This document shows, piece by piece, positions 48,757 through 58,427 of a stretch of 64,000 nt of DNA (position 1 is its first letter; each line of letters opens with the position of its first letter). The notes below the pieces were generated by a model. It worked only from the letters and a program-made list of their open reading frames with translations, was not told the origin of the DNA and did not search any database. The position numbers and the translations under genes are program-made. The stretch comes from Mucilaginibacter gossypiicola (GTDB lineage: Bacteria > Bacteroidota > Bacteroidia > Sphingobacteriales > Sphingobacteriaceae): assembly GCF_900110105.1 (NCBI RefSeq), contig NZ_FOCL01000016.1, forward strand, positions 62,001 to 126,000. Reading direction: 5' to 3'.

Positions 48757-49787
48757 AACATTTCTGTTTGGAACTGTTTAAGGAAACGTACGTCGTTCTC
48801 TGAGAACAGGCGCAGATCGCGGATCACATATTTTAGGTTAGCGATACGTTCCATACCCATACCAAATGCAAAGCCTGTATATTTTTTGCTGTCGATACCG
48901 CAGTTTTCTAAAACGTTAGGGTCAACCATGCCGCAGCCTAAAATTTCTACCCAGCCGCTGTGCTTACACATGTTACAACCGGCACCACCGCAAATGGTAC
49001 ATGAAATATCCATCTCGGCTGATGGCTCTGTGAATGGGAAATATGACGGACGGAAACGCACCCTCGTTCCTTCGCCGTAAAGTTCCTGAACGAAGTGATA
49101 AAGCGTCTGTTTTAGGTCAGAGAACGAAACATTTTCGTCAACATATAAACCTTCAACCTGGTGGAAGAAGCAATGTGCACGGGCCGAAATTGCCTCGTTA
49201 CGGTAAACCCTGCCTGGCATAATAGCGCGGAACGGTGGTTTGCCAGCTTCCATCATTCGTACCTGAACCGATGAGGTATGGGTACGCAGGGCGATATCAT
49301 CTTTACCGTTATTCTTTTTAATGAAGAAGGTATCTTGCATGTCACGGGCCGGGTGCTCATCAGGGAAGTTCAGGGCCGAGAAGTTATGCCAGTCGTCTTC
49401 AATTTCCGGGCCTTCAGCAACAACGAACCCCAGGCGCTTAAAAATATCGATGATCTCGTTACGAACCAATGATAGCGGGTGGCGTGAGCCAACAGTGAAA
49501 CCATCGCCGGGTAAAGTAAGGTCAAGATCGTTGCCTTTGCTTTGCGTGCCTGTGCCAATGTTTTCCTTTAGCTCGTTATATTTAGCTTCGGCCAGTTGTT
49601 TAAACTCGTTAAGTACTTTGCCAAAGGTGCGTTTCTCTTCCGGGCTAACACTTTTAAACTGCTCAAAAAGGTCTTTAATAATACCCTTGGTGCCTAAAAA
49701 TTTAATACGGAACGCTTCCAGTTCGTCGGCATTGGCTGGCGAAAAGGCATTGATCTCGGCGGTATATTGGTCTATCTGAGCTTGCAT
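48753..49787 (-). CDS. pheS: Phenylalanine-tRNA ligase alpha subunit
   Basis: Class II aminoacyl-tRNA synthetase catalytic subunit; acts as an alpha2-beta2 enzyme with PheT. 344 residues. N-terminal coiled coil (about 1-90), then motif 2 region LRTHTSSVQVRMM (about 166-178), HQVEGLYVD (about 210-218), and motif 3 GMGMERIANLKY (about 314-325). pheT is not in the window, so the two subunits are encoded apart. The ATG overlaps the stop of the PIN toxin gene by 1 bp. Confidence 0.96.
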   Translation of the reverse strand: MQAQIDQYTAEINAFSPANADELEAFRIKFLGTKGIIKDLFEQFKSVSPEEKRTFGKVLNEFKQLAEAKYNELKENIGTGTQSKGNDLDLTLPGDGFTVGSRHPLSLVRNEIIDIFKRLGFVVAEGPEIEDDWHNFSALNFPDEHPARDMQDTFFIKKNNGKDDIALRTHTSSVQVRMMEAGKPPFRAIMPGRVYRNEAISARAHCFFHQVEGLYVDENVSFSDLKQTLYHFVQELYGEGTRVRFRPSYFPFTEPSAEMDISCTICGGAGCNMCKHSGWVEILGCGMVDPNVLENCGIDSKKYTGFAFGMGMERIANLKYVIRDLRLFSENDVRFLKQFQTEML

Positions 49788-50203
49788 TATAATGTATTTA
49801 AAAATTGTTCGGCTGTTAAAACCGGTATTGTTGAGTTTTTATAGTCTTTTATATTTCGGGTGATGATGGCATCACAATTATGTTTTTGGGCGATGTGAAA
49901 TTGAATGGCGTCTTCAAAATCGGTGATATCACTTGATATTGCTGTCTCTATTGCATCAAATTCAAAAGGCAAAACTTTTGCAGAATTAAACAGATTCTTT
50001 AAATTTTCCTTGGCTTTCAATATTCCAACCTGTTTCCTCAATACGTAAACTATGTTCGCTATCACCAATGAGGAAGTTCGTAATTCGATATTCTCTTTTA
50101 TGCACTCAATTAGCAGGATTTGAGTGTGAAAGAAAAAGGGCTCTCTTTTTAGAAACATGTCCAGTAAAACATCGCTATCCAGAAAGAGACGTTTATATGC
50201 CAT
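49787..50203 (-). CDS. PIN-domain ribonuclease (probable toxin)
   Basis: 138 residues, VapC-like PIN fold. Acidic metal-binding residues are visible: D9 and D11 near the N-terminus (LFLDSDVLLD), Asp/Glu in ITDFEDAIQ (about 95-103) and Asp in AIITRNIKDY (about 112-121). Such toxins cleave RNA. The start overlaps the antitoxin gene by 11 nt, the usual toxin-antitoxin layout. Its stop overlaps the pheS start, so the pair is inside a translation-gene transcript. Confidence 0.87.
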   Translation of the reverse strand: MAYKRLFLDSDVLLDMFLKREPFFFHTQILLIECIKENIELRTSSLVIANIVYVLRKQVGILKAKENLKNLFNSAKVLPFEFDAIETAISSDITDFEDAIQFHIAQKHNCDAIITRNIKDYKNSTIPVLTAEQFLNTL

Positions 50204-50474
50204 ATTTCTCTTTGAAATATTCGTGTTTCATATCATCGTAACTCATATCCGGATTAGGATCTTTCACTATACCCGTAAGTTGCGTTATCCATTCAGGTAT
50301 TTCCACATTTTTATACTTCTCTTTTATTGGATCGTCCTTTTTTTCCTGCTCTGCTATGCCATCAAGAAATTCCTGCACCAGTTTGGATACACTTGTATGC
50401 TGCCGTTTTGCATACTCCTTAACAAGAGACAGAGAATCGGCCTTGACACTCAAGGTTAGTTTTGTACTTTCCAT
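50193..50474 (-). CDS. Antitoxin (DUF6364-like) of the PIN toxin
   Basis: 93 residues: an N-terminal ribbon-helix-helix-like segment (KLTLSVKADSLSLVKEYAKR, about 5-24, then SVSKLVQEFLDG) and an acidic, disordered C-terminus that would wrap the toxin. The overlap with the PIN gene supports the pairing. DUF6364 is my best family guess. The gene follows kbl by 42 nt. Confidence 0.8.
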   Translation of the reverse strand: MESTKLTLSVKADSLSLVKEYAKRQHTSVSKLVQEFLDGIAEQEKKDDPIKEKYKNVEIPEWITQLTGIVKDPNPDMSYDDMKHEYFKEKYGI

Positions 50475-50516
50475 AAAAAAGCATTATCAAATGCAAATAT
50501 AAAAAAACTAAGCAGC

Positions 50517-51707
50517 TTATTTAAGCACTCCCAGCTCCTTACCAACCTTGGTAAATGCTGCAATAGCTTTATCCAAATGGTGCATATCATGTGCTGCTGA
50601 GATCTGTACCCTGATCCTGGCTTTGCCTTGCGGAACTACAGGGTAGTAAAAACCTATCACATAAATACCTTCCTCAAGCATTTTTGCAGCAAACTCCTGG
50701 GCCAGCTTGGCATCATACAACATCACTGGGACTATAGGATGCACGCCAGGTCTAATGTCAAAACCTGCTTCGGTCATTTTTTTACGGAAATATTGCGTAT
50801 TGGTTTCCAGTTTATCGCGCAGTTCGGTGGTTTCGCTCAGCATATCCAGTACAGCTATTGATGCTCCTGTAATGGCTGGTGCTAACGTATTCGAGAATAA
50901 ATACGGACGCGAGCGCTGGCGCAGCATATCAATGATCTCTTTACGGCCAGATGTAAAACCGCCCGACGCGCCACCCAAAGCTTTGCCCAATGTACCGGTA
51001 ATGATATCAATCCTGCCCATTACATTATGGTGTTCATGCGTACCACGACCGTTTTTGCCCATAAAGCCAGAGCAATGGCTTTCGTCGATCATAACAAGCG
51101 CATTATACTTATCAGCCAGGTCACAGATCTTATCCAACTGTGCAATAGTACCGTCCATACTGAAAGCACCATCGGTTACAATAATGCGGTGACGTAATTC
51201 CTGTGTAGCTTTTAATTTTTCTTCCAGGTCGGCCATGTCATCGTGCTTGTAACGGTAACGCTGGGCTTTGCACAGGCGTACACCGTCAATGATTGAGGCA
51301 TGGTTCAGTTCGTCAGAAATTATGGCATCCTGATCATTAAATAAAGGTTCAAACACGCCGCCGTTGGCATCAAAAGCCGCAGCATAAAGGATGGTATCTT
51401 CAGTGCCTAAAAAATCGGCTATCTTTTTTTCAAGTTCTTTATGAATATCCTGTGTACCACAGATAAAGCGTACAGACGATAAGCCATAGCCATGGGTATC
51501 CATAGCAGCTTTGGCAGCTTCAATCACTTTGGCATTGCCCGATAGGCCCAGGTAGTTATTAGCGCAAAAGTTAATTACTTCGGCACCGCTTTGTACCGTA
51601 ATATCGGCACCTTGAGGCGAAGTAATGATCCGTTCTTTTTTGTATAACCCGGCATTTTCAATTTCGGTTAGTTCCTGCTGTAAAACCGGCTTTAGTGTGT
51701 TGTACAT
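50517..51707 (-). CDS. kbl: Glycine C-acetyltransferase (KBL)
   Basis: PLP enzyme that interconverts 2-amino-3-ketobutyrate plus CoA with glycine plus acetyl-CoA in threonine degradation. 396 residues, close to the E. coli length. Conserved ANNYLGLSGN (about 49-58), the DESHCSGFMGKNGRG substrate region (about 208-222), and the PLP-lysine in TGTLGKALGG (Lys near 242). The partner tdh is not in the window. It is divergent from the DUF5686 gene and 42 nt upstream of the antitoxin gene. Confidence 0.94.
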   Translation of the reverse strand: MYNTLKPVLQQELTEIENAGLYKKERIITSPQGADITVQSGAEVINFCANNYLGLSGNAKVIEAAKAAMDTHGYGLSSVRFICGTQDIHKELEKKIADFLGTEDTILYAAAFDANGGVFEPLFNDQDAIISDELNHASIIDGVRLCKAQRYRYKHDDMADLEEKLKATQELRHRIIVTDGAFSMDGTIAQLDKICDLADKYNALVMIDESHCSGFMGKNGRGTHEHHNVMGRIDIITGTLGKALGGASGGFTSGRKEIIDMLRQRSRPYLFSNTLAPAITGASIAVLDMLSETTELRDKLETNTQYFRKKMTEAGFDIRPGVHPIVPVMLYDAKLAQEFAAKMLEEGIYVIGFYYPVVPQGKARIRVQISAAHDMHHLDKAIAAFTKVGKELGVLK

Positions 51708-51837
51708 AGCGTGCGTGTTTTAAAGGGTACAAAATTAAGCATTCGCAATCTTTTTGTTGGGTTTATTAAACCTTAAATAATTATTAAGTGAATAATAAAA
51801 CATTTTTAAGCCCTAAAGCATTACACATAAGTAACAT

Positions 51838-54318
51838 ATGAGAAAATATATACTGCTATTAATCACTGCATTCAGCATAATAACGGCTTCTGCACAGCAA
51901 TCACTTTTAACAGGGAAGATCACCGATAAAAACGGACAGGCTATCCCATTTGTTTCTATTTATATCCGTAATTCAACCTATGGTACCACCGCTAACGAGA
52001 ACGGCATCTATCAGCTTAAGCTTAACCCGGGTACTTATAATGTAATTTACCGGTATGTTGGTTATACCGAAAAAATTGAAGAGGTTACCGTAACAGATCA
52101 CGACCAGGAACATAATGTACAAATGGCCGATGAGGTATTTGCCACCGATAGGGTAGCCGAAACTTATCGCAAAAATCGTGACGCTGCTGATACTATTATG
52201 AAGCAAGTGCTAAAAAAGCGGAAATATTACATAGAAGAGGCCGCTTCATACTCATGCGCGGTTTATATCAAAGGTGTACAAAAGTTACTGAGCGTACCTA
52301 AATCACTGCTGGGGCAGGAGGTAAGGAAAACACTCGATCTGGATACAAACGGTCGTGGTATCCTCTATCAATCCGAATCATTGTCTGAATACAATTTTCA
52401 GAAACCTAATAACGTGCGCGAAATTACTATTGCCAACCGCATGGCGGGCCAGAACACGGCATTTGGCTATAAAAAAGCATCCGACTTGCAGGCCAATTTT
52501 TATCAGAATGTATTTATCATAAACGGATTGGCAACAAGGGGCTTCGTATCGCCGGTTGCGTCATATGGTCCCAGGTTTTATAATTATAAATTGCTGGGAA
52601 CCTCTGTTGAGAACGGGCATACTATTCATAAGATCCACGTAACCCCTAAACGCGGGCATGGCCAGTATTTTCAGGGGGATATTTATGTTGTTGACGGCGA
52701 CTGGCGAATTTATAGCGTTGACCTGTTTGTTGAAAATAAAACAAGTAACCTCAACCTGGTTGATACTTTGAAGATCAGGCAGCAATATGTAGCTATTACC
52801 GATAGCGTATGGATGCCGGCATCAACCCAATACAGCTTTAAGGGGGCCGTTTTTGGATTTAAATTTGGTGGATATTATGCTGCTGTTTATAATAATTATA
52901 AAATCAACCCAACTTTTCCCGATAACTTTTTTACCGGTGAGATCCTCAAAATTGACACCGTAGCCAACAGCAAAAAGCCGGGCTACTGGGCCGATGCAAG
53001 ACCGATACCCCTAACTGCGTTTGAAGATCGTGATTACAAAAAGAAGGATGCTTTTGAAGAATACAAAAAGACGGATACCTACCTGGATTCGCTTCAGCAT
53101 CATAAAAATCATATTAACTATCCTGGTTACCTGATTTTTGGCTATGCGGCCAGCAATAAAAGCGCAAAGGATTCATTATATATCTTCCCGTTTATACAAA
53201 CCTTTTATTATAATACGGTTGAGGGTTTCGGCATTAACGCCAAGGTGAGTTATATCCGCACCATTGATGATTTTCATTCATTGACAATTACACCGGCCTT
53301 ACGTTATGGTTTCTCCAATAAGATCTTTAGTGCCAACATGGGCATCGACTATAAGAATGACCCTTTCCATAATGCTAAGTTTTATGCCGATTTTGGGAGC
53401 GATGTGCTCGACCTTAATAATGTTGGTACGCGTTCATTGTATTTCAATACGCTGAGTACGCTTTTGAGCGAAAATAACTACGTTAAATATTACCGAAGCC
53501 ACTATGGCGATTTTGGTTATCAGCGCGAAGTGTTAAATGGCGTGTTTTTAAAAGGGGGGCTTTCTTATTCCAGCCGTTCACAGTTGTATAATACATCTTT
53601 CAGTAAGATAAAGGATATTAAAGATCGCCAGTTTACATCAAATAATCCATTAGCTCCGCCGGGTACCCCGGCCGATGATCATTCCTTCCTGTTTCCGGAT
53701 AACCAGGCATTGGTGTTTAACGCGTCGGCCACGTTTACTTTTGATCAGCGGTACGAAACCAGGCCTACAGGTAAGTTCAACCTGCCTTCAAAATATCCAA
53801 CCTTAACTGTAAACTACCGCAAAGGATTTAAAAACATCATTGGTTCGGATGTAGATTATGATTTTGCCTCTGTCGACCTTTCGCAGGACCATATCCGTGT
53901 AGGACTTTCCGGCTATTCATCATTCAAAGTATCAGGCGGCGGATTTTTTAATAACAATACGCTGTATTACATGGATTATAACCACTTTTTAGGTAACCAG
54001 GGTACCACTTTCGATCCTACCTATGTGGGCAGCTTCCACTTCCTGCCGTTTTATACCTACAGCACCAACGGTGCATTTTTAGAAGCACATTATCAGCATA
54101 ACTTTGCAGGTTCGTTATTTAACCGCATCCCGCTGTTAAGAAAATGGAAACTCGAAGAAATCATTGGCGCCAACTATCTCACCACAAAAAACAACCGCAA
54201 TTACCGCGAGTTTTATGTAGGCGTGCAGCGCCTCATTTTCCGGGTTGATTATGGTATATCATATGCCGGCGATAAAAAATACATCCAGGGCTTCAGGATC
54301 TTTTATGGGATAAGATAA
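51838..54318 (+). CDS. Outer-membrane DUF5686 / carboxypeptidase-regulatory-like protein
   Basis: 826 residues: signal peptide (MRKYILLLITAFSIITASAQ), a CarboxypepD_reg-like Ig-fold domain (about 22-105, with GKITDKNGQAIPFVSIYIRN), then the DUF5686 region that looks like a beta-barrel with alternating aromatic strands to the C-terminus (ending FRIFYGIR). The family is widespread in Bacteroidota and of unknown function; membership of the outer membrane is inferred from the barrel-like C-terminus. Single gene; a period-8 palindrome follows. Confidence 0.87.
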   Translation: MRKYILLLITAFSIITASAQQSLLTGKITDKNGQAIPFVSIYIRNSTYGTTANENGIYQLKLNPGTYNVIYRYVGYTEKIEEVTVTDHDQEHNVQMADEVFATDRVAETYRKNRDAADTIMKQVLKKRKYYIEEAASYSCAVYIKGVQKLLSVPKSLLGQEVRKTLDLDTNGRGILYQSESLSEYNFQKPNNVREITIANRMAGQNTAFGYKKASDLQANFYQNVFIINGLATRGFVSPVASYGPRFYNYKLLGTSVENGHTIHKIHVTPKRGHGQYFQGDIYVVDGDWRIYSVDLFVENKTSNLNLVDTLKIRQQYVAITDSVWMPASTQYSFKGAVFGFKFGGYYAAVYNNYKINPTFPDNFFTGEILKIDTVANSKKPGYWADARPIPLTAFEDRDYKKKDAFEEYKKTDTYLDSLQHHKNHINYPGYLIFGYAASNKSAKDSLYIFPFIQTFYYNTVEGFGINAKVSYIRTIDDFHSLTITPALRYGFSNKIFSANMGIDYKNDPFHNAKFYADFGSDVLDLNNVGTRSLYFNTLSTLLSENNYVKYYRSHYGDFGYQREVLNGVFLKGGLSYSSRSQLYNTSFSKIKDIKDRQFTSNNPLAPPGTPADDHSFLFPDNQALVFNASATFTFDQRYETRPTGKFNLPSKYPTLTVNYRKGFKNIIGSDVDYDFASVDLSQDHIRVGLSGYSSFKVSGGGFFNNNTLYYMDYNHFLGNQGTTFDPTYVGSFHFLPFYTYSTNGAFLEAHYQHNFAGSLFNRIPLLRKWKLEEIIGANYLTTKNNRNYREFYVGVQRLIFRVDYGISYAGDKKYIQGFRIFYGIR

Positions 54319-54328
54319 TTTGGGAGGA

Positions 54329-54415
54329 TGAGTGGTTGATTAGGTGAATGGTTGATTGGGTTTGATATTTTTAGATCTGCAACCACTCACCTAATCAACC
54401 ATTCAACTATTCACT
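54329..54415. repeat. Period-8 palindromic word repeat after the DUF5686 gene (word TGATTAGG)
   Basis: TGA at 54329, 54337, 54345 and 54353; complement TCA at 54387, 54395, 54403 and 54411: all spacings 8 bp. It begins 10 nt after the stop. Confidence 0.85.
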
Positions 54416-54424
54416 AAAAATTCT

Positions 54425-54432
54425 TAAATTTG
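54425..54432 (+). promoter_or_regulatory. -7 box of trhO
   Basis: TAAATTTG. The upstream open frame starts with the TTG inside this box, so an N-terminal extension from there would be unlikely. No clear -33 element. Confidence 0.5.
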
Positions 54433-54474
54433 CGCCGCTCATTTAACACTGTTTGCAGCAGTATCAATGATTTT

Positions 54475-55431
54475 ATGGAAATGTATAATACCCTACTATA
54501 TTATTGTTATTCAACAATAGCTAATGCGGAGCAATTTGCTGCCGATCATTTAAAATTTTGTAAAAGCTTAGGTTTAACTGGCCGCATTATCGTGGCCGAC
54601 GAAGGGCTAAACGGCACCGTTTCGGGTTCTGTTGAGGCCTGCAAAACCTATATGGATACCGTACATGCCGACGAACGTTTCGCCAAAACCGAGTTTAAAA
54701 TTGATGAGGTAGATACGCCATCATTTGTTAAAATGCATGTGCGTTATAAATCAGAGATCGTACACTCTGGCCTGCGTGATCCTAATGTCATCGACCCAAA
54801 ACAAAAAACCGGCAAACACCTGGAGCCAAAAGAATTTTTGGCCATGAAAGACAGGGATGATGTTGTTGTATTGGACGTTCGTTCAAACTACGAGCACTCA
54901 TTAGGCAAGTTCAAAAACGCGGTAACGCTTGATATCGATAATTTCCGTGACTTTCCGGACATGATCAATCAGCTGGCACAATATAAGGATAAAAAGATCC
55001 TGACTTATTGCACCGGCGGTATCAAATGCGAAAAAGCATCTGCCTTGTTGTTGCATGAAGGTTTTCCTGAAGTGTATCAGTTGCACGGCGGTATCATTAA
55101 ATATGGTAAGGAAGCCGGTGGTGAGGATTTTGAGGGCAAATGCTATGTGTTTGATAACCGCCTTTCGGTTGATGTGAATAGCGTGAACCCGGTTGTTATA
55201 TCAACCTGTTTAAATTGCGGCAAAACCACACCAAAAATGATCAATTGCGCCAATCCTGAGTGTAATGAGCATTTTACCCAGTGCGACGAATGCGGAACTG
55301 CTATGGATGGCTGCTGTAGCGATGCTTGTAAAGAGCATCCACGCAAACGTGTTTATGATGGCACCGGTTACTATGTAAAAGTGCCACAACCGGTAAATGT
55401 GAGTAAAAACAAATTGCAGCCAATAGTTTAA
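54475..55431 (+). CDS. trhO: tRNA uridine(34) hydroxylase TrhO
   Basis: Rhodanese-like enzyme that installs 5-hydroxyuridine at the tRNA wobble position. From MEMYNTLLYYCYS it has 318 residues. N-terminal ferredoxin-like domain, rhodanese domain (about 120-210) with the active Cys179 in YCTGGIKCEKA, and a Cys-rich C-terminus (CLNCGK, CANPEC, CDECG, CCSDAC) suited to zinc binding. The start at 54475 is chosen over the TTG at 54430 (inside the -7 box). Terminator follows. Confidence 0.92.
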   Translation: MEMYNTLLYYCYSTIANAEQFAADHLKFCKSLGLTGRIIVADEGLNGTVSGSVEACKTYMDTVHADERFAKTEFKIDEVDTPSFVKMHVRYKSEIVHSGLRDPNVIDPKQKTGKHLEPKEFLAMKDRDDVVVLDVRSNYEHSLGKFKNAVTLDIDNFRDFPDMINQLAQYKDKKILTYCTGGIKCEKASALLLHEGFPEVYQLHGGIIKYGKEAGGEDFEGKCYVFDNRLSVDVNSVNPVVISTCLNCGKTTPKMINCANPECNEHFTQCDECGTAMDGCCSDACKEHPRKRVYDGTGYYVKVPQPVNVSKNKLQPIV

Positions 55432-55455
55432 TAGCTGTGGCAGCAAAAATTATAT

Positions 55456-55487
55456 AAGGCTTACCCTAAGGGTAGGCTTTTTTATTT
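55456..55487 (+). terminator. Intrinsic terminator of trhO
   Basis: AAGGCTTACCC (55456-55466) pairs with GGGTAGGCTTT (55470-55480) with two G-U pairs and a TAA loop, then T-rich sequence. Confidence 0.82.
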
Positions 55488-55532
55488 TGTCGGGTACAAA
55501 TATTATTTTAGTAAACTGAGCCGCTACATTCT

Positions 55533-58427
55533 ATGCGTAAAACCCTGTGTATTTTTATCGTTCTTGTCCTTATATCGGTTTGGCCGGCATGGTCGGTAGA
55601 TATTAAAAGTGTAGGTGTTCCCTATATTCAAAACTACACCAAGGCAACGTATCAGTTTGGTAACCAAAACTGGTCGGTAACGCGCGATGAGCACGATATC
55701 ATGTATTTTGGTAATGCCGAAGGCTTGTTGACTTTTGATGGTAAGTACTGGCAGCAATACCATATGCCCAATGGCTTAATAGTACGCTCGGTTAGTGCTG
55801 ATGGTAAAGGAAAGGTTTATGCCGGCGGATACGGTGAGTTTGGCTACTGGCGTAATGATAGTAAGGGCATTTTAAAATATACTTCACTCGTTAGCCTGGT
55901 ACCTAAAAGCTTTTTGCCGGTAACTGAAGAGATCTGGAAAATATATTGCGATAACGACAGGGTACTTTTCCAATCGTTCGGTGCTATATATATTTATTCA
56001 GAAGGTAAAATTGAGGTAGTCAATACGCATAAGCCATATTTGTTCCTTTTTAAAAGCGGCAGCCGCTTTTTTGCAGAGCAATTAACTAAAGGCCTTTTTG
56101 AGCTTAAAGGCTCAAAGCTTGAATATATTGAAGGCAGCGGTATTTTAGGTGCAAGCGGTGTATTATCTATTTTGCCTTTTCAGCATGGCAAATATCTCAT
56201 CGGCACGGCAAAAAACGGTTTGTTTATTTACGATGGCAAAACGGTTAAGCCATGGGCCAATCAGGCTAACGATTTTTTAACAACCTACCAGCTAAATAAT
56301 GGTGCGGCTATAGCGAATAAATATTTTGCTTACGGTACCATCCTGAATGGTATTGTGATTATTGATACCGCAGGGCGTGTAGTGCAGCATATCAATAAAG
56401 CAAGCGGTATGCAAAACAATACCGTGTTGAGCCTTTATACTGATGCCGGGCAAAACCTTTGGGCGGGGCTTGATAATGGTATCGACAGGATAGAGGTTAA
56501 TTCGCCCCTGTATTTTTATTTCGATAAAACGGGCAAATTTGGTACGGTTTATTCCAGTATTATTTTTGATAAAAAGATCTATCTGGGTACCAACCAGGGC
56601 TTATTTTATAGCGATTGGCTGCCTGATAGCCATAACAGCCCTTTTCAAACTTTTGATTTTAAGCTTATCCCTGGCTCACAGGGGCAGGTATGGGATTTGT
56701 CGTTACAGGATAACAGGTTACTTTGCGGCCATAATGACGGCACATACCAGGTAAACGGAGCTTCGATAAAAAAGATCTCGGATGTAACAGGCGGCTGGAC
56801 CATCAAGAAAATGGCTCCTGATGCGCTGATGCAGGGCACCTATACAGGTTTGGTTATTTACCGTAAAGACCCCGCAGGGAATTGGCAATATAGCCACAAA
56901 CTGACAGGGTTTAGTGAACCATCCCGTTACGTGGAACGCGATGCTAAAGGCCAGATCTGGGTGAGCCATGCCTATAAAGGCATATACAAACTTACTTTAA
57001 GCGCAGATCAGCGCACCGTAATATCACATGTTTATTACGACAGGAAGCATGGATTGCCGGGTAGCTACAATATCAACGTATTTGACCTCGATAACCGCAT
57101 CGTTTTTTCTTCAGATTCGGGCTTTTACGTTTATGACGATATCACCGACAGGTTTTATAAATATCAGCAGCTAAACAACAAGCTCGGGACATTTGCAACC
57201 TCAAGCAAAATCATCAAGGCTATCGGAAAAAAATATTGGTTTATTAACCAGGGGAGGGTTGGTTTGGCAGATATGTCTGTTCCTGGTAAGCTAACTATTG
57301 ATACCAACAGGTTTTCTATCCTGAACGGACAGATGGTGCAGCACTACGAAACCATCAATCGTATCAACAATTCAACCTACTTAATAAGTGTTGATGATGG
57401 GTTTGTAATATTGAACGATGCCGATGCGCAACTGCCCAATACCATCAAAATACCCGACGTTTTGATCAGGAGGATAGAGAATGTTACCGATAAGGTGTCG
57501 TTAATAAGTGAAGCAGCAGAGGATAGCAATAACATTGAAATACCTTATGCCGAAAATAACATCCGCATAAGCTATTCTTTGCCCTACTATACGCAAGCTA
57601 AAATCAGGTTTCAATATTACCTGGAAGGATACTCGCATCAATGGAGCGAGTGGACACCGCAAAGCCAAAAGGAGTTTACCAATCTTAACCAGGGTACCTA
57701 TAATTTCAAGGTGCGGGCCAAGATCAATGATCAGTATCAATCGGCTGTTTCAACAATAACCTTCACCGTATTGCCGCCATGGTATGCCGGTAAAATAGCC
57801 ATGGTGTTTTATGTGTTGCTGGCGGTATTATTGTTTTATTTGATAAGGTACTACTACGGGCTGAAATTGAAGAAGCATCAGCAGCAGATTCAGCAAAAAC
57901 TGCAAAAGGAAAAGGAAGAATTTTTGAAGCAGGAGGCCGTAGCCAATGAGCAGCATATCATCAGTATAAAAAATGAACAGCTTCAGGCCGATTTGGCCAG
58001 CAAGAGCCGGGAGCTTGCTAACTCGGCCATGAACATTGTTTACAAAAATGAGTTGCTGCAAAAGATAAGCGACGAGCTAACCCACCTGAAAGGAGGAGAT
58101 GGTAAGAAACTTGCCGACGAGCAATTGCGCCGCATCCAGAAAGTGATTGATGAAGGCATGAGCGATGACCGCGACTGGAATATTTTTGAAACCAGTTTTA
58201 ACGAAGCCCACGAAAATTTCTTTAAAAAACTGAAAGCCGGTCACCCCGACCTGGTACCTAATGACCTTAAATTATGTGCCTACCTGCGCATGAACATGAG
58301 CAGTAAAGAGATGGCATCTCTCTTGAATATTTCACTGCGTGGCGTGGAAATCAGGCGCTATCGATTACGTAAAAAGCTCAATTTAGAGCATGATAAAAAT
58401 CTCACAGAGTTTCTCATCGAGCTATAA
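55533..58427 (+). CDS. Membrane-spanning sensor-regulator (beta-propeller, Y_Y_Y, HTH)
   Basis: 964 residues. Signal peptide (1-21), periplasmic region built of two-component-regulator-type propeller repeats (about 45-640), Y_Y_Y-type domain (about 685-755, with RFQYYLEGYSHQWSEWTP), one TM (about 757-778), coiled coil (about 780-870), and a C-terminal LuxR-like helix-turn-helix (about 910-964, SSKEMASLLNISLRGVEIRR). There is no histidine kinase or receiver domain, so it is a one-component transmembrane regulator. It lies directly upstream of susC on the same strand and probably senses a glycan product and activates the locus. Confidence 0.85.
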   Translation: MRKTLCIFIVLVLISVWPAWSVDIKSVGVPYIQNYTKATYQFGNQNWSVTRDEHDIMYFGNAEGLLTFDGKYWQQYHMPNGLIVRSVSADGKGKVYAGGYGEFGYWRNDSKGILKYTSLVSLVPKSFLPVTEEIWKIYCDNDRVLFQSFGAIYIYSEGKIEVVNTHKPYLFLFKSGSRFFAEQLTKGLFELKGSKLEYIEGSGILGASGVLSILPFQHGKYLIGTAKNGLFIYDGKTVKPWANQANDFLTTYQLNNGAAIANKYFAYGTILNGIVIIDTAGRVVQHINKASGMQNNTVLSLYTDAGQNLWAGLDNGIDRIEVNSPLYFYFDKTGKFGTVYSSIIFDKKIYLGTNQGLFYSDWLPDSHNSPFQTFDFKLIPGSQGQVWDLSLQDNRLLCGHNDGTYQVNGASIKKISDVTGGWTIKKMAPDALMQGTYTGLVIYRKDPAGNWQYSHKLTGFSEPSRYVERDAKGQIWVSHAYKGIYKLTLSADQRTVISHVYYDRKHGLPGSYNINVFDLDNRIVFSSDSGFYVYDDITDRFYKYQQLNNKLGTFATSSKIIKAIGKKYWFINQGRVGLADMSVPGKLTIDTNRFSILNGQMVQHYETINRINNSTYLISVDDGFVILNDADAQLPNTIKIPDVLIRRIENVTDKVSLISEAAEDSNNIEIPYAENNIRISYSLPYYTQAKIRFQYYLEGYSHQWSEWTPQSQKEFTNLNQGTYNFKVRAKINDQYQSAVSTITFTVLPPWYAGKIAMVFYVLLAVLLFYLIRYYYGLKLKKHQQQIQQKLQKEKEEFLKQEAVANEQHIISIKNEQLQADLASKSRELANSAMNIVYKNELLQKISDELTHLKGGDGKKLADEQLRRIQKVIDEGMSDDRDWNIFETSFNEAHENFFKKLKAGHPDLVPNDLKLCAYLRMNMSSKEMASLLNISLRGVEIRRYRLRKKLNLEHDKNLTEFLIEL

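Noticed and set aside
54430..54474. TTG start of trhO at 54430
   Set aside because: The TTG is part of the -7 box TAAATTTG, so the codon would not be in the mRNA; the ATG at 54475 fits the family.
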